Of a stretch of DNA of 18,734 nucleotides, positions 1-7,400 are shown one piece after another. The stretch lies in NCBI GenBank assembly GCA_021789355.1, contig JAJYJR010000016.1, positions 1 to 18,734 of the forward strand. Reading direction: 5' to 3'. The translations under genes and the position numbers were made by a program. The stretch's first letter is position 1. Each line of letters starts with the position of its first letter. The notes under the pieces are model-generated. The model saw only the letters and a program-made list of their open reading frames with translations. It was not told the DNA's origin and did not search any database. Source of the DNA: Chloroflexota bacterium. Lineage in GTDB: Bacteria; Chloroflexota; Limnocylindria; Limnocylindrales; CSP1-4.

Positions 1-313
1 CCCCGCAATCCGTGGTCACCAACCGGGGGCCACCGCCCACCCGTGCTGGCCAGCCGAGCACAAGCGCAAGGGTAAGTACGACATGGTTGGGATCATCGGC
101 TGCGACAAGATCCGCCGCGGCCATCAGAGGGGTGGTGGCCAGCGGTGCCTCCCTTCGCGCGTCTACGCTCGGGGGCGGCGGGGACGAAGTCAAGTTCAGG
201 GCGAAAACAGGGGCGAATCGATTTCGCGTCAGTGCGCATTCGTGCCGGGAGCTAACGGCTCCCCTTCTCCTTCGGACAGCTCCGGTTCCTGCGCTTCGCT
301 CCGCTGGATCTGG
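1..313. other. Left edge, no supported gene
   Basis: Short open frames exist on both strands but none has a convincing ribosome site, a recognisable motif or consistent composition. A perfect 6-bp stem (GGGAGC / GCTCCC, loop TAACG) lies at 247-263, about 50 bases beyond the stop of the minus-strand gene ending at 314. It could fold as a hairpin in that transcript but has no U-tract. A plus-strand frame around 44-190 has GC-rich third positions and might be the tail of a gene starting outside the window, but its product is not recognisable. Confidence 0.4.
247..263 (-). terminator. Weak hairpin downstream of the 314-1663 gene
   Basis: A perfect inverted repeat GGGAGC-TAACG-GCTCCC lies just downstream of the stop codon of the leftmost minus-strand gene. 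The stem is only 6 bp and no T-run follows it on the minus strand, so it is at best a weak or factor-assisted terminator. Confidence 0.2.
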
Positions 314-1663
314 CTACCCGTCCAGGCTGTCAGGCCCGTAGGGGCTCCAACCCGCCAGCAACGGCTTCAGATCGTCCGGCGCCGGGTCGCGGACCTCGGG
401 CACCATCCGTTCGAGCTGGCCCAGCGGATCGAGCGCCGCGAGTCTCCGCTCGGCGAACTCGAGCTGCTCCGCGATCTCGTGCCGCGCCGAGCCCTCGTAT
501 GACGCGAGCGCCACTCTGACGGCGGCAACGAACTCGCGATGCCCCGCGGCCTCCCGCCAGTCGCGCGAGCGCTGCACGAACGCGTCCCAGCGCACTCGTT
601 CGTCGTAGCGGCGCCGCGCTTCGGCCATCGCCGCCTCCCAGCGGCGCCGGCGCTCTGCGGCCTCCCGCTCGCGCTCCTCTTCCCGCAGCTCCGCCTCGAG
701 CCGGTGGACCTCGATAGCGCGGAAGACTCGGCCGAGCTTGTCCTCGAGGCTGACCGTCTTCGCGTCGCGGTACCGGTCGCCGCCGTACGCCGTGCCGGGG
801 CCGTCGACGACGAGCTCGAGCATGCCGGTGCTCACGAACTCGGTCGGGCGCGCGTCGAGCCACCTCGCGCGCGTCGCGCGGCGGCCCCACGGGCGCGGCC
901 GCACCTTCGTCTCGCTCGGCGCCGACACCTCCTGGATGCGGATCCCGTACACCCCGGCCGGGGAACGCAGGGCAAACCGCGAACGCGCGATCGCCCGGGC
1001 GTGGTACGCGTCCACGCCGAGCGTCGCCTGCTCGCCGGTCACCACCTCGAGGCCGCGCCGGCGCGCCTCGTCGACGATCGCCTGCAGGATGCGAGCGGCG
1101 CGCTCGAGGTGCTCGCGGCTCACGTGCTGCCAGTCGCGGTCGGCGATGAACGCCTTCACCGCGGGGTGATAGCGCGCGACGTGCGCCGGGACCGGCACGG
1201 GGACGAGCTCGACCAGGTCCTCGAAGTGCCGGACGAGGGTCACCTCGTAGCGCCGGTCGCTCCACGTCCCGGCCGGATGCAGCGAGAGCCGCCAGCCCCT
1301 GGGCCGCCGCGGCGAGCGGTCGCTCCTCCGCACGAGTTCCTCGTGGGCCGCCCTGATGTCCTCCCCCTTCGGAAGCTCCAGCCTGCCGTCCGCGGCCTGC
1401 ACGCGCTCGATCAGCGCGTCGACCTCGCTCTCATCCGGTCTGGGCTCGGGATGCGCCTGCTGCCACCCCAGTCCCGCCTTGGTCACCGTGGCAACCCAGG
1501 ATTCCCCGTGCCCTCGGACCCTGACGAGGCCGCGCCGCTCGAGCGCCCGAGCGGTGATCCGGCGCCGGTAGTCGTCCTCCGGCCCGCTGCTCGGGCACCC
1601 GCCCTTGATCCACTCGAGCACCTCGACCTGCTTCTCGTTGAGCCGAGCCTTGTTCCGTCCCAT
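314..1663 (-). CDS. Hypothetical protein, winged-helix-like N-terminus and charged coiled coil
   Basis: About 449 aa, no assigned function. The first ~75 residues (from NEKQVEVLEWIKGGCP, then RRITARALERRGLVRV and a WVATVTKAG wing-like strand) read like a winged-helix DNA-binding fold. This resembles a widespread actinobacterial hypothetical family that is sometimes mislabelled PE-PGRS. The middle has no motif I recognise. Roughly residues 315-365 are highly charged (EELREEEREREAAERRRRW) and should form a coiled coil. The ATG at 1663 is chosen because CTGGAG stands about 6 bases upstream; an in-frame TTG at 1684 is the alternative. A 150-base gap separates it from the operon upstream (ending at 1836), so it may have its own promoter. 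Its position at the edge of a defence cluster makes a regulatory or accessory role possible but unproven. Confidence 0.75.
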   Translation of the reverse strand: MGRNKARLNEKQVEVLEWIKGGCPSSGPEDDYRRRITARALERRGLVRVRGHGESWVATVTKAGLGWQQAHPEPRPDESEVDALIERVQAADGRLELPKGEDIRAAHEELVRRSDRSPRRPRGWRLSLHPAGTWSDRRYEVTLVRHFEDLVELVPVPVPAHVARYHPAVKAFIADRDWQHVSREHLERAARILQAIVDEARRRGLEVVTGEQATLGVDAYHARAIARSRFALRSPAGVYGIRIQEVSAPSETKVRPRPWGRRATRARWLDARPTEFVSTGMLELVVDGPGTAYGGDRYRDAKTVSLEDKLGRVFRAIEVHRLEAELREEEREREAAERRRRWEAAMAEARRRYDERVRWDAFVQRSRDWREAAGHREFVAAVRVALASYEGSARHEIAEQLEFAERRLAALDPLGQLERMVPEVRDPAPDDLKPLLAGWSPYGPDSLDG

Positions 1664-1835
1664 ACGCCACTCCAGCTGTCTCAATGCCTCTGGATCATGG
1701 TCAACGGGCCGGCGCTGACTGACCGAAGATCGACCGAGACGTTGAGAGTCGTCGGCGTCCGCTCCGCGCCGTCGTCTGCCACGGGTCAGTCTCGCTAGAC
1801 GCTGGACGCGCGGTCAGGTCGTTGAGCGCGATCGG

Positions 1836-2399
1836 TCAGCGGAGCCGCGCCTGCATCGTCCGCTCGCGTTCTTGCGGCGGCAGCCCCGGCCACGTCCAGA
1901 GCGCACGGTCGAGCTCGCGCATCGAGACCCCGTTCTGCGTCGCGAGCGCGCGGCAGAAGCGCACGTATGCCTGCCAGTACGACTCACGGAACTGCGTCAT
2001 AGGCCTCGGGTCGCCGAGCGACTCACGAGCGCGACGGTCGAGGATGGGGTACGGGTCACGGTGGGCGAAGTGGAGGACGCAGGACGCGACCGGGTAGCCG
2101 ACACCTTCGAGCGCGGTCAACGCGGCCATCCGCATGGGCTCAATCGTCCGCGGGTCGAGCGCGATCCGCGTCGCCTCCTCGACCTCCGCGGGCGTGTGGC
2201 GGAGCAAGAGTCCGCGGCGGCGGTCGAGCGTCTTCCAACGGTAGAGGTCGCGGAACGCCTCGTACACGTAGTAGCCCGCGGCTCGCGCCCGTTCGCCCGC
2301 GGCGATGATCTCCTCCTCGCTCGGCGGCCCCGGCCAGTCGTAGAGCCGCGCGAGGTACGCGATCCATGACGGATGGAACTGGAGGTGGAACACGAACAT
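1836..2399 (-). CDS. Helix-hairpin-helix DNA-glycosylase-like protein
   Basis: 187 aa. Residues ~97-128 carry LEGVGYPVASCVLHFAH followed by YPILDRRARESLG. This matches the layout of the HhH-GPD DNA-glycosylase fold: a GVG hairpin, then a conserved Asp (D121) where the catalytic Asp of the superfamily sits. I do not see the Fe-S cysteine cluster of MutY/Nth enzymes, and the flanking helices are divergent, so base-excision activity is an inference; lesion or end recognition is an alternative. Its ATG overlaps the previous gene's stop by one base (TGATG), indicating translational coupling. It is the last gene of the sacsin-HEPN operon. No terminator is obvious downstream. Confidence 0.78.
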   Translation of the reverse strand: MFVFHLQFHPSWIAYLARLYDWPGPPSEEEIIAAGERARAAGYYVYEAFRDLYRWKTLDRRRGLLLRHTPAEVEEATRIALDPRTIEPMRMAALTALEGVGYPVASCVLHFAHRDPYPILDRRARESLGDPRPMTQFRESYWQAYVRFCRALATQNGVSMRELDRALWTWPGLPPQERERTMQARLR

Positions 2400-3304
2400 C
2401 AGGTGGGCTTCGCTCGGTCAGGCGCCGCTGACCCGTCGGCCGCCTCGTCCCACGCGAGCAGCAGCGCCGCAGCCTCGGCAGTCGCGAGGCTCACCTGTGT
2501 GATGTTCGACACGACGGCGCGGATGACCGCCGGGTCGCGCGGGACGTGGGCGAAGCGGATTGGCTCAGCCGGGACCTCGCCGAGGCGCTCGAGCTGTTCC
2601 ACCACCATGAACCGATGCTTGATCCGGTTGTGGGCCTGGAACAGCACACCATGGGGCGGCGTATGAGCCGGCTCACCGACTTCGAGGATGAGCACCATGC
2701 GGTCGGGCTCGACGTCGGCGAGCTTCGTGCCCTCGGGGATCGGCGCGCCGCGGGCCGCGGCTGCGATCTGACGGAGGGTCGTCTTGAAGCCGTCCAGCGA
2801 TCGTGAAATGAGGTCGCGGACGCCATCGGGCATGCCGGGGACGCTCGCCGGGTCGGGCAAGTGGAACAGATCGAAGAGATCGGCCCCACGGTCGATGTCG
2901 GCGAGCACCGCGCCCGTCTGGCTCGGCTCCGAGGCGAGGTACGCGTGCATGACACCCTGATCGCGGGCGCCCGCGGCGTACACCATCCCGGCGAGGTCCT
3001 CGATCGCCGCGGCGTACTCGCTCATCAGACGCGCGACCACGATGGTCTGGACGCGCGCCCCGTCGTTGAGCCGCCCGGCCTCGGCCGCCGCATCCTCTTC
3101 GGTCAGCCGCTGCACCTGCTGTCGCATCTTGGTCGCCGCCGCGTCGGGCTCTGCGTAGGCGCGGCGAAAGGCCTCGGCAGCCACGACGTGGTTCATGTAG
3201 CCGAATGCGACAAAGTCCTGGAGGTACGCGCGATCTCGCAGCGAGAGGCGGACGGCCGGATATGGAAGTCGTCGCGTCCGGTGTCGCCGCGAGTCACTAG
3301 CCAT
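2399..3304 (-). CDS. Uncharacterised 301-aa alpha-helical protein of the sacsin-HEPN operon
   Basis: Not recognised. The protein is mostly helical with no signal peptide or membrane segment. Its N-terminal 15 residues are basic (RRHRTRRL). Residues ~220-245 contain a GVLFQAHNRIKHRFMVVEQL segment. The N-x-x-KH pattern recalls the conserved helix of some HEPN-like/Abi-type families, but the canonical Rx4-6H is absent, so this is only a suggestion. The ATG lies two bases after the TAA of the HEPN gene (TAAGCATG) and has no clear Shine-Dalgarno sequence, so it is probably translated by coupling. Its stop overlaps the next gene's start. It is likely a dedicated partner of the ATPase/HEPN proteins. 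Confidence 0.75.
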   Translation of the reverse strand: MASDSRRHRTRRLPYPAVRLSLRDRAYLQDFVAFGYMNHVVAAEAFRRAYAEPDAAATKMRQQVQRLTEEDAAAEAGRLNDGARVQTIVVARLMSEYAAAIEDLAGMVYAAGARDQGVMHAYLASEPSQTGAVLADIDRGADLFDLFHLPDPASVPGMPDGVRDLISRSLDGFKTTLRQIAAAARGAPIPEGTKLADVEPDRMVLILEVGEPAHTPPHGVLFQAHNRIKHRFMVVEQLERLGEVPAEPIRFAHVPRDPAVIRAVVSNITQVSLATAEAAALLLAWDEAADGSAAPDRAKPT

Positions 3305-3306
3305 GC

Positions 3307-4434
3307 TTACCAGTCCGGGGCATCGTCGCGCTCGAGCGCCTGGAAGTAGTCGCTGGCTTCGGACAGGTCGAAGTCATCCTCGCCAAACTGGCCCGCGCTC
3401 ATGCCGGCTGCTACGAGCTCCTCTCTGTTGAGCGACAGCCCGCAGACGTTGCACGAGAACTGGGACGCCGAAAGGCGGATCCGGGCGACGTACACCCCCG
3501 ACACGTAGGACTCGTACCCGTCGTAGTCGTAGTCGGGCTCCCAGTCCGGTTCCGGGTCGCCCTCGAGCATCCCGAGGTGGGCGCAGGCTGGACATTCGAA
3601 CGGGAACGCCGAGTAGTCGTCAGCGGGACGGGTGGCCTCTCGGGAGGCCAAGTACGCGGTCATGGTCGATTCGTCGAGGCGCTTGGCGAGGGCGCCGAAC
3701 CGGACGCGCGCCGCTTCCAGTCGTCGGGCGTACGCGGCCTCGATCTCGGTGGCGCGGCGCGCGGCGAGACGGTCGACGAACGCCTCGTCCTCGCCCCACA
3801 ACTGGCCTGGCGTCCGCTCGACGAACTGCAGCAGGCTTGCGGCCTGACGGGCGACATCTCCGATGATGTGTGCTTCCTCGCCGGTGACCGCCGTGCCTGC
3901 GTGGATGACCGCGTTGCGGCGGTCGAGCAGCGCTCCGATGAGGGACGACCTGGCCGAGAAGCCATCGACAAGACGGGCGGCGCGCTCCATCGCCTCGCCG
4001 ACCGAGATCGTCTTCGCGGCCTCGACGAACTCCGGCTTGCTGGCGCGATCCCCTCTTCCCGTCAGGTGGAGCAGCGCATCGAAGCTCCGGGCATCGGCGA
4101 TGTATGCGGGGTTGGCGTGGGCGAGCGCGCCTTTCACCAGATGCTCGAGGGCGGTTGCGAGATGGATGTAGAAGAGCGGCCAGTCCTCGTCCCGGTAGGC
4201 CGCAACCGCCATTCCGGCAAAGGCGGCTGCCGAGGCCAGCAGGCGATCGGCGACCGAACCACGGGTGGTCACCCCGGTTGCTGCGCAGTCCGTTGCGGCA
4301 TCGTGCTCGCCACCAACAGCCAGAGACGATCCGGTGCCGCGCTGACCATCGACGGCACGCCGTCCCAACACGCGCGGGTTCACTGGTCGCGGCGCCGGAA
4401 CCGCGCGATCTTCTGCACCTGTGCCGAACGCCAT
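3307..4434 (-). CDS. HEPN-domain protein with C-terminal zinc-ribbon-like cysteines
   Basis: 375 aa from the first ATG. A helical domain (~60-205) contains DRRNAVIHAG, which fits the HEPN RNase signature RN-x3-H (R173, H178). That motif in a helical domain of this size supports a ribonuclease or toxin-like HEPN protein. A charged helical linker follows. Then come CPAC (C281, C284) and CNVC (C328, C331), probably one zinc site, separated by an acidic, Tyr-rich stretch. The C-terminus is acidic. The start is uncertain. The ATG at 4434 overlaps the upstream ATPase gene by 55 bases and lacks a strong ribosome site. The first ~55 residues look poorly conserved, and GTG at 4272 would remove them and the overlap. 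It directly follows a sacsin-like ATPase; eukaryotic sacsin carries a HEPN domain in the same polypeptide. Confidence 0.82.
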   Translation of the reverse strand: MAFGTGAEDRAVPAPRPVNPRVLGRRAVDGQRGTGSSLAVGGEHDAATDCAATGVTTRGSVADRLLASAAAFAGMAVAAYRDEDWPLFYIHLATALEHLVKGALAHANPAYIADARSFDALLHLTGRGDRASKPEFVEAAKTISVGEAMERAARLVDGFSARSSLIGALLDRRNAVIHAGTAVTGEEAHIIGDVARQAASLLQFVERTPGQLWGEDEAFVDRLAARRATEIEAAYARRLEAARVRFGALAKRLDESTMTAYLASREATRPADDYSAFPFECPACAHLGMLEGDPEPDWEPDYDYDGYESYVSGVYVARIRLSASQFSCNVCGLSLNREELVAAGMSAGQFGEDDFDLSEASDYFQALERDDAPDW

Positions 4435-7400
4435 CTAGACACCCGCATCTTCCCTACGGGCGCCTGGCCCACGCGCTGGTCGCGCACCGGGTTCTCGATC
4501 GCCGTCACGACGGGAACGCCGCCGTCGGTCAGGTGCTCGACGACGTAGACCCAGTAGTCGGCGCGAATGACGGGGTCGAGGGCGGCCGACCACTCGCTCT
4601 GCTCCAGGTCGAACGCGTCGTCGGCGGAGCCGCCGGCTGCCTTCACTTCGATGTAGCGGCCGTCGTCCGCGATGTAGTCCGCGCCGACCAAGGGCGCCTG
4701 GCGATGAATCACGTGACCACCGCGCTTGAGCTCGAACCGTTCAACGTACGGCCGCGCCGCATCCTCGACGGCGGTGTTCGACGGGATGGCGCGAGTTTCA
4801 CGCTTCTGGGAAGCGCCTCCCGAGTCCTCCGGTTTCGGCGCGGCGTGGCGTCTGCCCTCCTTCCGGTTGTCGGTCGTCGCGGACGTCACCTCCTTCGGGG
4901 GCAGATCCTCGATCGAGTCGAGCTCGAACGCGGTCGGGTCCGCGAACCGCCGGACGGGCGGCGCAACGACCGGGGGCCGACGCACCGGTAGCCGGCCCTT
5001 GTCGCCGTTCCGCGGCTGTGCCGTGCGGATCGCAGCGAGGCCAGCCTCGATGTCGCCTCGCCCGGGATCGTCCTCCCAGTCCTCGAGCTGCACTTCGACG
5101 CCCGACCCGACGAGGCCCGCGTACTTCCGAGCGAAGTCCGCGGGCCGCTGCTCGATCTCGACGAGCAGCGCGAACAGTGTGTTGGCGGCGTGGAGACGCT
5201 CGCTGGGCACGAGGGTCGAGAGGGCGTCAGCGGCGTCCCGCGAGAACAGAGCGGCCTCGCTCGTCGCGAGGAAGACGTCTTCGTCACGCCGAAGCAGGCA
5301 TGCTGGACGAGTGGTCACGTCGATCGGCTGACCATCCGGCCCAACCGTCGACAGCTCGCCCTCGATCGCCAGTGCGACGCCGACACTGAGACGGTCAACG
5401 GCGGCGGCCACCCGCTCTGCGTCCGGGACGTTGCCACCCTCAGATCGGAGCATCCACGGCCAGACCTGGAGCGCCAGACGCCAGCGCTTGGCGACGTCCT
5501 CCGAGCACGTCCCCACGGCGATGGGCTGCCATCGTTCGGTCACGTTCGATTGATCGAGCTCGACGATCCCGAGCCATCTGGCCGCCCTCACGAGCAGACT
5601 CGCGTCGAAGCTCCCGGGCGTCCACCAAGCGATGTCGTGACCGAACGCTTGTCGGAACTCGTGCCGACTCGTCCAGCGGGCATCCTCTGGAGCGACCCAC
5701 CCCTTCGTCGTCAGCGCCGGGAGCGCCGTCGGCGCCGGGCCTCGCGCGGAGAACTGCTCGACCCGCATCACGAGCTGTCCGTAGAAGTGTGAGGCAGCCT
5801 CGGACGGCGGCTCGATCGACAGCTCGTGCCGAATGAGATCGACGATGAAGTCGGGGCTCAGGTCCTTCGCGACGCCAAGCACATCCCAGAGGAGGCCCGC
5901 ATTGCGGTAGCGCGCGCTGAGGTGGCCAACGTATGGCCCGGCGTCGCGCGCGACGTCGCCCGTTACCGCCCGCGCTGGCGGCCACCAGGATCGGCCCTCG
6001 ATCCCCACAGGGGGCGGGGCGTAGATGAGGCCAACGCGCCCGTTCCCGGTGAACTTCGGGCGCAGCCAGCGCAGCAAATCCTCCCGGTCGCTCGCGTCGG
6101 CTGCTTCTAGGCTCGCGGACAAGGTCTCGTAGCATGCGGCCGCTGCCCGCCGCACGACTGATGGGTCGAGCGTGTCCGATCGGTCTCGCAGGTCTTGCAG
6201 CGTCTCCACCACGCGCTCGTCGGGCGGGCGGGGACGGACCCCGAGGGCAAGCGCGACGGCCTCTGGCCCGACGCCGGGGGCGAGGATCAATGAGTCGTTC
6301 CCCCCGGTCGACAGCTTGTTCACAGCCGAGTTCAGGGCAAGCAGCGTGGGTGGCCGCAGAGATCGGTCCACGGCTGGCACCCAGTCCAGCTGGCTCAACT
6401 GCCCGAGCCATGACGCCATCGTCGCGGCCCCAGCGACATTCCACTGGTAGTAGTAGTAGACGGGCTGTGCCACCGCCATGGGCGCCAGCCGATCCCAGTC
6501 AGCGGCGATCGACCCCCACAACGCACGCCCGCGGCGCTCCCGCTGTCGGCTAGACCATTCTGGCCAGCTCTCGATGAGCCACGCGACGTCGTCGCTCGTC
6601 CAGTCCTTCAGAAGCCCGTGCGGCCGGCCCAGCGCGGCGGTCGGCCAAGTCGCCCAACGTGCCTCGCCCCATCCCAGGCGGTGCACCAGGCCGCCCGCTG
6701 CCGGCTCGCCGCCGATGGAGGTGATCCGGGGGCCGAGCGGCGCGCCGAGGAACCGCAGGAACGCCTCGGGATCCATCTGCGCCCGCGTGCCGTGACGAAC
6801 GCCCCGCACGCGCGGCACCGGGAGCGCACGTGCGTGAACGTCGTCGATCGTGGCGAGGGCGGGGCTTCCGGCGAGGGCGATGTCCATCTGCGCGCCGGGG
6901 TTCATAGAGCTCGGGACGTAGGCTGTCGCCAACGGGCGCGCGACCGCCCGTCGGGACCGGCCCGTCCCCTGCAGGACAGAGACCTTGATCTCGGCCCCCA
7001 GTTGCCGAGCGAGCTGGGTTTCGTCCATCCGGGCGCTCTTCCAGCGACGGTAATCGCTCACGTAACCGCGCCATCGGTGTCGGATGAACTCGACCATCCG
7101 CCGCAGCTGATCGCGCTGACCTTCGTCAAGCGCGTCGAGCGCGGCCAGCGCATTCATGCGAGGAAGGATCAGCGACACGACGACGTGGTACGGGCCCGCC
7201 TCTGGCGCAACGTGGAAGCGGTCGGAGGTGAGTAGGTCGCGAACGCGCGCCCGCGCGCGGTCGAGCTCCGACTCGTCGGATCGGCGTGCGGACTCGGGAC
7301 GAGGCTCAAGGGCGTGATCGAGGAGCAGCACCTCGGTGGCGGTGAAGTACGAGTGGAGGTCCGCGAGCGATCCGGAGCGCGCGTACGCGACGAGGTAGCC

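Noticed and set aside
12..341. Plus-strand frames at the left edge
   Set aside because: No motif or ribosome site. They overlap the end of the minus-strand gene and are typical GC-rich chance frames.
539..1798. Long plus-strand open frame (419 codons) opposite the leftmost gene
   Set aside because: It is the mirror of a GC-rich minus-strand gene. The translation is Arg/Pro/Ala/Leu-rich without domains and has no ribosome site.
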